DNA from: Pseudomonadota bacterium
GTDB lineage: Bacteria > Pseudomonadota > Gammaproteobacteria > Eutrophobiales > Eutrophobiaceae
Assembly: GCA_013112535.1 (NCBI GenBank)
Contig: JABFGI010000001.1
Coordinates: forward strand, 517,243 to 581,242
Length of the DNA: 64,000 nucleotides
Direction: 5' to 3'
Below the pieces are notes generated by a model, which did no database searches, was not told the origin of the DNA, and saw only the letters and a list, made by a program, of their open reading frames with translations. A program made the translations under genes and the position numbers. Shown here piece by piece: positions 7,901 to 15,468 of this stretch. Numbering within the stretch: position 1 is the first letter of the stretch; each line of letters starts with the position of its first letter.

Positions 7901-8725
7901 ATGGTTTATGCGAAGCTTTTAATAATATTGTTAATTTCCACGGTGCTGTCTGCTTGCGGACCACTAGCACTGGTCAGCGCTGTTGGTACCACGGTTAATA
8001 ATGCAGCATATAATGCGGCTGAAAGAGATTTAAATAATCCTCAGCCAAGCAGGAAAGAGCAGGCTTTTAAAGTTGCCATAGCTAATATGAATCTTGGCAT
8101 CGAATATATGCGGCAGGGTAAATATGAAGAGGCGCTGGATAAATTAAATCGTTCGATATTGGCAAAACCTGACTTTGCCCCTTCATATAACGTTTTGGGG
8201 TTGCTCTATCAACATCTAGGTGAAAATGAAAATGCAGAAGCGCATTTTCAAAAATCTTTAAAATTAGATCCTTCAGATTCTTCGACTTATAACAATTACG
8301 GTTTATTTCTTTGCCAGAATGATCGACTTGAGGAAGCGGAAGCGACGTTCTTGAATGCAGCAAACAACCCTTTTTACGATAATCCGGAGATTGCCTATAC
8401 GAATGCGGGAATTTGTGTTTTTGAAAGCAAACCTGAGACAGGAGAAAAATATTTCAAAGAGGCGCTTGCCAAAAATCCGGAATTCAGTCAGGCATTGTTG
8501 CAAATGGCAGATATTTCTTATGTCAGGAGAGAATACAATCTGGCCCATCAATATCTGGAACGATATAAAAATAATTCAAGTCATACACCCAAAAGCCTTT
8601 GGTTAGGAATTCGCGTTTATTCTGAATTAGGATATAAAGATGATGTTTCCAGTTATGCTTTATTGCTTAAAAACAAATATCCGGATTCAGAAGAAGCCCA
8701 GGCTATGATGGAGTGGGATTTTTAA
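7901..8725 (+). CDS. pilW: PilW/PilF-like type IV pilus biogenesis TPR lipoprotein
   Basis: 274 residues. A lipoprotein signal ends at LSAC (Cys19), so the protein should be anchored in a membrane by lipid. Residues about 55-240 are tetratricopeptide repeats closest to PilF/PilW, the outer-membrane pilotin that helps secretin assembly and pilus stability: NLGIEYMRQGKYEEAL, NVLGLLYQHLGENENAE and NNYGLFLC are recognisable family blocks. It is not in the usual setting (ndk-rlmN-pilW-rodZ-ispG-hisS), so it may be a second copy or a relative with another partner. An extra polar segment (about residues 35-52) separates the lipid anchor from the first repeat. Confidence 0.7.
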   Translation: MVYAKLLIILLISTVLSACGPLALVSAVGTTVNNAAYNAAERDLNNPQPSRKEQAFKVAIANMNLGIEYMRQGKYEEALDKLNRSILAKPDFAPSYNVLGLLYQHLGENENAEAHFQKSLKLDPSDSSTYNNYGLFLCQNDRLEEAEATFLNAANNPFYDNPEIAYTNAGICVFESKPETGEKYFKEALAKNPEFSQALLQMADISYVRREYNLAHQYLERYKNNSSHTPKSLWLGIRVYSELGYKDDVSSYALLLKNKYPDSEEAQAMMEWDF

Positions 8726-8773
8726 TATAGATTAATTTTTTTTGAAGCTTTGTTTGAAGAGTAAGTTGAAACT

Positions 8774-9121
8774 TTATTCTTCATCGGGTAATTCAGGGAG
8801 CGTAAAGGGAGTCACCATCGCAAGCTGAGACATATAAATCATCCCCCCATGAGGTCTGTTTATATCGGCTTCCTCATAGATGTAATTAAAAAGATCGTCT
8901 GCCTGTGCGGTACTAATAACAACGTTTAACATTTCTTTTTCTGCTTGATCGCCAATCCCTCTATAAGCAAGAGGTGTTATTTTTCCCATGCCCCGGCCTG
9001 AATTAATATTAGATCTATTAATACCTTTTTCATCTTTTAGTTTTTTTAGAAGAGGTAATGCCAGTCCTTTTGGTAATATGCATGTAATTAATTTGTCGTC
9101 TGAAAATTTTGAGGTATCCAT
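8774..9121 (-). CDS. PII-like nitrogen-regulatory-type protein (second of pair)
   Basis: 115-residue PII-like (GlnB fold) protein: ITCILPKGLALPLLKKLKDEKG opens the ferredoxin-like fold, a GRGMG loop follows, and EKEMLNVVISTAQADDLFNYIYEEA matches the second half. It is the divergent PII type found beside DUF1538 membrane proteins, not GlnB or GlnK: the uridylylated Tyr loop is not recognisable. It would be a soluble ligand sensor acting on its membrane partner. Last gene of DUF1538-PII-PII, 19 bases after the other PII-like gene, under the FNR-type promoter. Confidence 0.8.
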   Translation of the reverse strand: MDTSKFSDDKLITCILPKGLALPLLKKLKDEKGINRSNINSGRGMGKITPLAYRGIGDQAEKEMLNVVISTAQADDLFNYIYEEADINRPHGGMIYMSQLAMVTPFTLPELPDEE

Positions 9122-9140
9122 AATAATATAGTTTTAATGT

Positions 9141-9515
9141 TTAAACTGACTGTTTAATTTCATTGGCAAGTTTATTTTCAATTTCCTTGGGGATGTAAGT
9201 TGCTGCTTTTTCGAGAGGAGTGACATACATAAAGCCCATGCCAGGAGTGTCCAGATTTCCGGCAAGATAAACTTTTTCAAATACACGATCGATTTGATCT
9301 GTTGCCACAACAATATTAATGACTTCCTTTTCAACTTCAACAGCAATGCCTAATATACCTAATCGTTCTCTGACACCTCCACCTCGGGCATAAAATACGG
9401 TAGCACCTTGTGCGCCGGCATTTTGCGCTGCTGTTACGATCACATCTGCCGAACCTTTTTGAACGATACAGGTAATCAACGCCACATCGGTTAATACAAT
9501 GATATGTTTACTCAT
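9141..9515 (-). CDS. PII-like nitrogen-regulatory-type protein (first of pair)
   Basis: 124 residues with a PII-like fold: VALITCIVQKGSADVIVTAA, a glycine-rich loop ATVFYARGGGVRERLGI, then EVEKEVINIVVATDQIDRVF. The loop takes the place of the canonical T-loop and has no uridylylation Tyr motif, so ligand and regulation probably differ from GlnB. Its start codon overlaps the DUF1538 stop by 4 bases (ATGA), which implies translational coupling and a direct partnership with the membrane protein. Confidence 0.82.
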   Translation of the reverse strand: MSKHIIVLTDVALITCIVQKGSADVIVTAAQNAGAQGATVFYARGGGVRERLGILGIAVEVEKEVINIVVATDQIDRVFEKVYLAGNLDTPGMGFMYVTPLEKAATYIPKEIENKLANEIKQSV

Positions 9516-11290
9516 GATTTAGCTCCTTCAACGGATTCAACTACTTCATATTCACTTTCTCTACGCCTTTTCACTTTCCATTGTATCCAGAGTCCTGTTG
9601 TCATCACTGAAATAATAGGACCTATTGACGCCATAGATAAAATACCAAATCCCTCGATTGCACCAACGGCTTCACCAAATCCTAATCCCATAGCAAGAAC
9701 CAGTGGTACTGTTACAGGTCCAGTAGTTACTCCTGCGCTATCCCAGGCAATATTAACGAATTCTTCAGTAGAAAAATAAGTTAGTACAATTGCGATTAAA
9801 TAACCCGGGACAACAATATAGGCAATCGGAATAGAATAAATGATTTTTACTATGCCTAGAGCGATACCAAAACCTACGCCAAATGAAACAGAATACATTA
9901 ATAACTTCTTTCTAAATGCGCCATTAGTCAGATTTTCAACTGTCATACCTAAAGCATTTAGCGCAGGTTCAGCCAATGTCGCTCCAAATCCAAGTATCCA
10001 TGCAAAAATAAGTGCAATGGAGATACCCAGCATCAGGCTATATAAAGGAGAGTCGCTAACAAGTTCGATTTGTGTAAATGCACCAGGCACCAAACCGCCT
10101 GACTGACTTCCCAGTTTTGCCAGGCCATAACTTAAACCAATATTGAAAATTATCATGCCGATAACAGACAGGATAATTCCATAAGTAATTGTGCCAGGGT
10201 GTCTTATCTTTTCTTTAAGAACAAACAAAAGAATAAATATTAAAAATAAAACCAGGGGAATAATGGCGCGAATGCCGGAAATAATTTCTACGTAAGGTGT
10301 CTTCTCATGCCAATTAAGTGAAGCTGTAGAACTGTTCATCGCAACAGCTTCACTGATAATCATCTGAGGTGTTTCTATAATGGAAACAAATACAGCGAGA
10401 AGTTCTACTGCGACAATAGGGAATAATGAGGCAAGTGTGACTATGCCAAAACCAGATAACGAAGATCGTCCTTTACCAGCAGCGGTTGCAATACCGATTC
10501 CAAGCGAAAGTACTAATGGAACTGTCACAGGCCCCGTAGTCACAGCACCGCAATCCCAGGCAAGCCCCAGCATTTTGCTTAACTCCTCATCTGCCATGAT
10601 ATAAAGCGTTAATCCTATTGTAGGTATCAAGGATATATAAATTAAAGGTTTTAAACTCCAGCCATAAATAAAGCGAAGTGTACCTAACACAGCAGCAAGA
10701 CCCACACCGATACCGACCATCAGTACCAGAACTTCTGACCATGTGTTTAGAAGTGAATATAAATAAGGTGCCTGCTCGACATTGACTATTGAACCCGCTG
10801 CTTTAAGTGCGCCTATGGCCGGTTCGGCGAAGGTGACGCCTATACCAAGTAAAAATACAATGAGTAATACAGTCGGTAGTTTGGCTTTCGATGGTAAAAT
10901 ATTTCCGATAGTTTCTCCGAAAGGCATAAGGCCTACTTTTAATCCTTCCATGAATAACATCAGGCCAATTATTACTGATAAAAGCCCTGCTGTAATAATC
11001 CATGAATCACTCACATTTTGACGTAGTATTAATAATTGAAATAAAACCAGATAAATAGCGAGAGGCAATACTGCTTTAACTTGATCGATCAAACGTACTG
11101 TTAAGTAAGGCTGGGCCAATCTGTAGACATCAATCGATCTTAATTTTATTTTGGAAGGGCGGCAAACAAGATCTACTCCATATTTATCCTGCTCTATTTC
11201 AGGAGCTAATTCGTTATAACTCAATTCTTCCTGATGCATCGTTATTTCGCGAACCAAAGTGCCGAAACGAACCTGTTTTAATGTAGACAT
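9512..11290 (-). CDS. Double-DUF1538 integral membrane protein (putative ion transporter)
   Basis: 592 residues, about a dozen or more membrane segments after a 75-residue cytoplasmic N terminus. It is an internal duplication. The half-signature AWDCGAVTTGPVTVPLVL in the first half recurs as AWDSAGVTTGPVTVPLVL in the second. A second pair reads GVTFAEPAIGALKAAG and GATLAEPALNALG. DUF1538 is often encoded as two proteins; here both halves are one chain. From memory, a DUF1538 pair from Halomonas (UmpA/UmpB) was reported as a Na+(Li+,K+)/H+ antiporter; function here is inferred. First gene of a coupled operon with two PII-like proteins and a class II FNR-type promoter. Confidence 0.85.
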   Translation of the reverse strand: MSTLKQVRFGTLVREITMHQEELSYNELAPEIEQDKYGVDLVCRPSKIKLRSIDVYRLAQPYLTVRLIDQVKAVLPLAIYLVLFQLLILRQNVSDSWIITAGLLSVIIGLMLFMEGLKVGLMPFGETIGNILPSKAKLPTVLLIVFLLGIGVTFAEPAIGALKAAGSIVNVEQAPYLYSLLNTWSEVLVLMVGIGVGLAAVLGTLRFIYGWSLKPLIYISLIPTIGLTLYIMADEELSKMLGLAWDCGAVTTGPVTVPLVLSLGIGIATAAGKGRSSLSGFGIVTLASLFPIVAVELLAVFVSIIETPQMIISEAVAMNSSTASLNWHEKTPYVEIISGIRAIIPLVLFLIFILLFVLKEKIRHPGTITYGIILSVIGMIIFNIGLSYGLAKLGSQSGGLVPGAFTQIELVSDSPLYSLMLGISIALIFAWILGFGATLAEPALNALGMTVENLTNGAFRKKLLMYSVSFGVGFGIALGIVKIIYSIPIAYIVVPGYLIAIVLTYFSTEEFVNIAWDSAGVTTGPVTVPLVLAMGLGFGEAVGAIEGFGILSMASIGPIISVMTTGLWIQWKVKRRRESEYEVVESVEGAKS

Positions 11291-11361
11291 ATTATTATAA
11301 GAAAGGTTATATAAGCTTATTATGTGATAAGTTGCTAGTTTATAATCGAATCTGCAATTTT

Positions 11362-11402
11362 AGTATAAAAGTCGTATGAGCGAATAAATTGATCTAAATC
11401 AA
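11362..11402 (-). promoter_or_regulatory. Class II FNR-type promoter of DUF1538-PII-PII
   Basis: A perfect box at 11389-11402 (TTGATCTAAATCAA as read on the plus strand) is centred 31 bases from a near-consensus -10 element TATACT at 11367-11362 (minus strand). The layout is that of FNR class II activation. The leader to the start codon at 11290 is about 64 bases. Confidence 0.8.
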
Positions 11403-11616
11403 ACCTTGTAAAATTCAAAAAACAACTGAATACTTTATATCAAATTGTTGGGTTGATGTTTTTCTGAAACTCTATTATTGCAGGATAAAGTCTTTATGCT
11501 TGCTCTATTGATAATGAAAAATTTAAAAGGTAGTGTTTGCCAATGGTAAAGTATGAACATTTGAATCCGATGCGATGTCTCAATCTTTAATGTATAACAA
11601 TGCTCCATCTAACTTT

Positions 11617-12540
11617 ATGCGATATTCATTACTAATAATTTTTATTATTTCACTGTCCGCTTGCGGAAAATCAGAATATGAGCTCGCATTTGACGCTTAT
11701 CAAAACCATGATTATGAAACTGCGTATAAGAAAATATCCGTTCTGGCAGAAGCTGGTGATGTTCGTGCGCAAAATATTCTAGGCCTGATGTATGAAAGAG
11801 CGCTGGGTATTGAGCCGGATTATATTGAAGCGGCTAAATGGTATCGAAAAGCTGCAGAAAAAGGAGTGGCCGATTCACAAATCAGACTTGCTCAGCTTTA
11901 TATTCAAGGACTGGGAGTTAAAAGAGATTACTGGGAAGGAATGAAATGGGCACGCAAATCTGCGGTGCAAGGTAATTCAGAAGCAGAAGCAAATATTGGT
12001 TATATGTTTTTTGATGGCATAGGAGTTAACCAGGACTATAAAGAAGCAATCAAATGGTATCGTAAAGCAGCAGATAAAGGCTGGACAAGTGCTCAACATG
12101 ATTTAGGTGTGATGTACGAAAATGGTCTGGGAGTAGATAAAGATTACGCCATTGCAATTGAATGGTACCGTAAAGCAGCAGATAAAGGGTTCATTGCTTC
12201 GCAAAGTAATCTTAGTGATTTGTATAAAAATAATACTGGTGTTCCGAAAAATAATGCCGATGTTTTATCCTGGTTTATTAAACTGTCTAAAGAAAAGCAT
12301 CTTATGGCTCAATACAAATTAGGGATGATGTATTATTCAGGCGAACAAACGGAACAAGATTATATTAAAGCCTATGCCTGGGTGGGTATTGTTGCCGTAG
12401 CAGGTTACAAACCGGCAGAACAATTGCGAGATGAAATTGGAAAGCATATGAACAAGGAAGAACTTGAACAAGCCAGAATACTGGCAAAAGAATTATGGGA
12501 TCAGTATGGCAGAAAAATGAATAACAAATTGGAACTTTGA
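11617..12540 (+). CDS. Sel1-repeat lipoprotein
   Basis: 307 residues from the ATG at 11617, chosen because it opens directly into a lipoprotein signal (RYSLLIIFIISLSAC, lipid Cys16). An upstream in-frame ATG at 11575 would add 14 residues before the signal. About six Sel1 repeats follow, each with the pattern ALGxxDYxEAxKWYRKAAEKG, forming a TPR-like solenoid of helix pairs. Such proteins scaffold protein contacts in the periplasm. Later repeats diverge (NNTGVPKNNADVLSWF). No operon partner: it is preceded by the divergent DUF1538 operon and followed by a terminator. Confidence 0.85.
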   Translation: MRYSLLIIFIISLSACGKSEYELAFDAYQNHDYETAYKKISVLAEAGDVRAQNILGLMYERALGIEPDYIEAAKWYRKAAEKGVADSQIRLAQLYIQGLGVKRDYWEGMKWARKSAVQGNSEAEANIGYMFFDGIGVNQDYKEAIKWYRKAADKGWTSAQHDLGVMYENGLGVDKDYAIAIEWYRKAADKGFIASQSNLSDLYKNNTGVPKNNADVLSWFIKLSKEKHLMAQYKLGMMYYSGEQTEQDYIKAYAWVGIVAVAGYKPAEQLRDEIGKHMNKEELEQARILAKELWDQYGRKMNNKLEL

Positions 12541-12792
12541 TCTTGATTTCTGTACTAAAAGGCAGCATATAAGAAGAATATGCCTTGAAAAATAGTGTTT
12601 ACGGACATATTTAATGAACCAAGAAGCTTGACAACAAGATAAAAGAGGGAGAGTATCGCGTCCCCATGAAAACGAACAGACTGACAAAACAGGATTTTAT
12701 TTGGCACCGCAACACTATGTGTGGCGGTTATGTACACCTGTGCGTCAAGGAATTTTAGTGTTCTAGATATAAAAAGTATTTAGTAATTTTAT

Positions 12793-12828
12793 AAGGCCGC
12801 AGGTGATAAATCTGCGGCCTTTTTTTTT
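12793..12828 (+). terminator. Rho-independent terminator
   Basis: GGCCGCAG (12795-12802) pairs with CTGCGGCC (12812-12819) and is followed by a run of nine T. It lies 250 bases after the Sel1 gene with no convincing gene between, so it either ends a long 3' untranslated region or a small unseen transcript. Confidence 0.85.
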
Positions 12829-12839
12829 GGACATGGAAG

Positions 12840-12990
12840 GCCTTATGTCGTGAAGCACATGGATGTGCGAGAACGGCTTTATCTCCACGGATGGAGTGTA
12901 TGTCGCGAGAGGACACGACTGCATGGATGCAGGAGGTAGAACGAATCAGGAGACAGAGTCGAGGAGTCCGAAGCGACGTTTATTCTTAAT
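12840..12990. repeat. Intergenic hairpin element with repeated GGAT-centred palindromes
   Basis: The 497 bases from 12541 to 13037 hold no convincing gene: first plain sequence, then the terminator, then this structured element. It carries GCACAT-GG-ATGTGC (12855-12868), CTCCA-CGGA-TGGAG (12883-12896) and TGCAT-GG-ATGCA (12920-12931), plus TGTC/GACA around 12901-12915. The stretch is G-rich compared with its surroundings. It resembles dispersed REP-like intergenic elements of gammaproteobacteria. Only one copy is in the window, so dispersal cannot be shown here. Confidence 0.5.
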
Positions 12991-13007
12991 TTTTAAACAA
13001 ACAAAAC

Positions 13008-13033
13008 AGGAGGCTCATATAAAGATGAGATAG
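13008..13033 (+). promoter_or_regulatory. Strong ribosome site with a two-codon mini-ORF before the next gene
   Basis: AGGAGG at 13008-13013 is 11 bases before ATG AGA TAG (13025-13033) and 24 bases before the ATG of the following gene. The best Shine-Dalgarno sequence thus serves a minimal Met-Arg frame that ends 4 bases before the real start, which could allow termination-reinitiation. Confidence 0.3.
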
Positions 13034-13037
13034 TAAA

Positions 13038-13427
13038 ATGAAATACAGAAATAGAATTGTCAATATAACAGTATGGTTATTATTCATAACCCGGTCCGTA
13101 ATGGCACAGGGTATTGATTATACTACCCGTAACTACACAGCAGGTTCCTGTGAGTTATTCGCTAACGATGCTTATCGAGCGGCGAATACTTATAGCCACG
13201 GTGTTGTGCTTCAGGATGTACTGGAATTAATTGATAGTGCAGATGTTGCAGACAGTATGAAACATCGTGCTTTTCAGGCAATTCAATTCGTTTGGAAGAA
13301 TAAAATAGACAATTCTGTTCTTGCTTATAACCTGGCATTGGGTCTTTGCTTGAAGCCCAAACATAAAATGGCACCAATGGATGATCCCTGGATTACTTCG
13401 CCAAGAACTAGCAAAGAGTTCTTTTAA
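13038..13427 (+). CDS. Secreted small protein, unknown function
   Basis: 129 residues with an N-terminal signal peptide (about 1-23, ending VMAQG) and a mature part of about 105 residues containing two Cys (GSCELF and LGLCLKP), which could form a disulfide in the periplasm. The mature half is mostly helical and reminiscent of the small Rap1a/Tai-like secreted proteins, but I cannot assign a family. A strong inverted-repeat terminator follows 11 bases after the stop. It appears to be a single-gene unit. Confidence 0.65.
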   Translation: MKYRNRIVNITVWLLFITRSVMAQGIDYTTRNYTAGSCELFANDAYRAANTYSHGVVLQDVLELIDSADVADSMKHRAFQAIQFVWKNKIDNSVLAYNLALGLCLKPKHKMAPMDDPWITSPRTSKEFF

Positions 13428-13437
13428 GTTGTTATAT

Positions 13438-13470
13438 CTCGGGATAGTTAAATGCTTTAACTATCCCGAG
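13438..13470 (+). terminator. Strong hairpin terminator
   Basis: CTCGGGATAGTTAAA pairs perfectly with TTTAACTATCCCGAG (15 bp, loop TGC), followed by CTTAATTTTATTT. It ends the secreted-protein gene and may also block read-through from the convergent CBS-domain gene. Confidence 0.8.
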
Positions 13471-13494
13471 CTTAATTTTATTTAAGAAATATTA

Positions 13495-13875
13495 TTAATT
13501 TTTGATGACTTCTTTTAATACATCAAAGCTTGAAATAACACCTTCAAGATAATCTCCGGTCATAACCAGTACGTGATTAACCTTGTTGTCGACCATTAAT
13601 TGTGTTGCTCCACGAAGTGTATCTTCAGGTGCTATTTTAATGAGTTTTTTTGAGCATATTTCCCATGCTTTCAAATCACTCTTTTTAATGCCGATGGACT
13701 CAGCATAAATCATGTCCTGTTCGGAAATAATGCCAATCACATTTTTGTCATTGTCAATGACGACAACACAAGGAATTGAATTCCAGTCGATATCATAAAG
13801 AATATTTTCTATCGTGGTGTCCGTATCAACTGTTTTAGCTGGACGGCATAAGTCGGAAATCAGTGTCTTGATCAT
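13495..13875 (-). CDS. CBS-domain pair (Bateman module) protein
   Basis: 126 residues made of two CBS domains and nothing else: the first covers about residues 1-58 (DTDTTIENILYDIDWNSIPCVVVID, VIGIISEQDM), the second about 65-126 (APEDTLRGATQLMVDNKVNHVLVM, LEGVISSFDVL). Bateman modules bind adenine nucleotides or S-adenosylmethionine and regulate an attached or partner enzyme. It lies 35 bases after cysK on the same strand. The pair together has the domain content of eukaryotic cystathionine beta-synthase (a CysK-like catalytic part plus a CBS pair), but as two proteins. Regulation of CysK in trans is inference. Confidence 0.85.
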   Translation of the reverse strand: MIKTLISDLCRPAKTVDTDTTIENILYDIDWNSIPCVVVIDNDKNVIGIISEQDMIYAESIGIKKSDLKAWEICSKKLIKIAPEDTLRGATQLMVDNKVNHVLVMTGDYLEGVISSFDVLKEVIKN

Positions 13876-13910
13876 AGTTTCTTATTAAAATGAATCGTTA
13901 TACGGATAGT

Positions 13911-14822
13911 CTAGAACAAATCCTCAATAGATAAATAACGTTCTCCAGAATCATAACTGAATATCAGCACTCGGCTGCCTGAAGTCATGTCATCTTCCTT
14001 GAGTTTAACAGCTGCCAGTGTTGCTCCAGATGAAATTCCAACGAAGATACCTTCTTCTTTCGCACAACGACGTGCCATTTCAAAAGCCTCTTCTTCTGAA
14101 ACCAGAATGGTGCCATCCAGAATTTCAGTATTTAGAACATCGGGAATAAAACCTGCCCCGATACCTTGCAGTCGATGTAAACCCTTTTCGCCGCCGCTTA
14201 TAACCGGTGATTTTTCCGGTTCCACGGCAAAAACTTCAAGTTGCTCGAATTTATCTTTTAATACTTCAGCACAACCGGTGATATGTCCACCGGTACCGAC
14301 ACCGGTAATCAAATAGTCCAATCCTTCGGGGAAATCAGCCAGAATTTCCGATGCAGTCGTGTCTTTATGCGCTTGAACATTTGCCTGATTCTGAAATTGT
14401 TGTGGCATCCAGGCATTCGGTGTTTCTTCCAATAATTCTTTTGCTTTTGCTATTGTGCCGCCCATACCGAGTTCTTTCGGCGTTAATACCAGTTCTGCGC
14501 CCAGTGCTTTCATGTATTTACGTCGTTCAATCGACATGGATTCGGGCATCGTCAGGATTAATCGATAACCTTTAACAGCGGCGACCAAAGCCAGTCCAAT
14601 ACCGGTATTGCCGGAAGTCGGCTCAATTATGACCGTATCTTTGTTAACCAAACCTTTTGCTTCAGCATCTTCTATCATCGCGTGTGCAATACGGTCTTTG
14701 ATACTGCTACAAGGGTTAAAGCTTTCGGTTTTCATCCAGACTTCGATATCGTCACGGAAAAGATTGTTGATGCGAATATGGGGTGTATTACCAATGGTTT
14801 GCAAAATATTGTCGTATTTCAT
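13911..14822 (-). CDS. cysK: Cysteine synthase A (O-acetylserine sulfhydrylase)
   Basis: 303-residue PLP fold-type II enzyme making cysteine from O-acetylserine and sulfide. The PLP Lys is K42 in CSSIKDR; the substrate loop is EPTSGNTG (67-74); the phosphate loop GVGTGG follows near 175; the C terminus [15 protein letters not shown] is CysK-like. Usual length. It leads the downstream CBS-domain gene. Other sulfur genes lie in the window (metH, cysZ), though not in one operon. Confidence 0.93.
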   Translation of the reverse strand: MKYDNILQTIGNTPHIRINNLFRDDIEVWMKTESFNPCSSIKDRIAHAMIEDAEAKGLVNKDTVIIEPTSGNTGIGLALVAAVKGYRLILTMPESMSIERRKYMKALGAELVLTPKELGMGGTIAKAKELLEETPNAWMPQQFQNQANVQAHKDTTASEILADFPEGLDYLITGVGTGGHITGCAEVLKDKFEQLEVFAVEPEKSPVISGGEKGLHRLQGIGAGFIPDVLNTEILDGTILVSEEEAFEMARRCAKEEGIFVGISSGATLAAVKLKEDDMTSGSRVLIFSYDSGERYLSIEDLF

Positions 14823-14911
14823 AATGCTTTCCTGTGTACAGATGGATATTGATTAATAATCACATCATAACGCTATGCGCATAATGAATAAAATTAATTT
14901 CTAGAATAGAC

Positions 14912-14947
14912 AGCCTGAACCAGTCTTAAAACAGGCTGATTCAGGCT
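14912..14947. repeat. Inverted repeat between cysK and the receiver gene
   Basis: AGCCTGAA (14912-14919) and TTCAGGCT (14940-14947) form an 8-bp stem that can be lengthened through inner imperfect pairs (CAG / CTG). It lies after the receiver-domain gene and before the cysK start. No T run follows, so a factor-dependent end or a cysK leader structure are both possible. Confidence 0.35.
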
Positions 14948-14975
14948 AAAAATGAGGAGTAAGTATTTATGTTAT

Positions 14976-15308
14976 TTAGTTTGCTTTAGCATCAGGGACT
15001 AATATCAAACCGCGGTTTATGACTCGTGAATAATCCGTTTTTAACTGGCTATCATTCATGGCAATATAAATTTTGGCTTCGGGCTGCTTGTCATGCAGTG
15101 TATCAACCAGATTTTGACAATCTTTGCTTGGTATATGAGCATCCAGGGTTAAAACATCAAATGACTCTGTCTGTATTTTTTTCAATGCATATTCATATTG
15201 ATGAATTTCAACCATATCCCAGTTTTTATAATGGTCATGGAGGTAATCGAGTAAATTTTCATTTGTATGTGTCGCGTCATCAACAACTAATGCTCTTGTC
15301 ATAATCAA
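14976..15308 (-). CDS. Stand-alone receiver (REC) domain protein, divergent
   Basis: 110 residues shaped like the receiver domain of response regulators: acidic pair D10-D11 (VVDDA), phosphoacceptor D56 in LTLDAHIP, and a strand IYIAMND near residue 80. The conserved Lys of the fifth strand is not seen (the end reads RGLILVPDAK), and the domain is some ten residues short. It has no output domain. It may be phosphorylated but switch differently, or act as a sink or partner protein. The start could be Met1 or Met3. The next minus-strand gene upstream is not adjacent, so no cognate kinase is visible. Confidence 0.6.
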   Translation of the reverse strand: MIMTRALVVDDATHTNENLLDYLHDHYKNWDMVEIHQYEYALKKIQTESFDVLTLDAHIPSKDCQNLVDTLHDKQPEAKIYIAMNDSQLKTDYSRVINRGLILVPDAKAN

Positions 15309-15468
15309 CCTCCAATGGGTGATAAAGTTCTTGGAATTGTTAATTTAATATATCGTCGCTATTGGTGAATAGCTTGAGAGGAATTTTTATGGTTTTTAAA
15401 GATGGGCCAGATTGAAGCTAAATGTTACGCAATTGTTAATGACTTTACGCTAATACATGATTGAATAA

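Noticed and set aside
12666..12758. 30-codon frame ATG to TAG before the terminator
   Set aside because: No Shine-Dalgarno sequence at usable spacing and no recognisable protein; could be chance.
12860..12940. 26-codon frame beginning at the ATG of the first GGAT palindrome
   Set aside because: Short, no ribosome site, and the sequence is explained by RNA or DNA palindromes.
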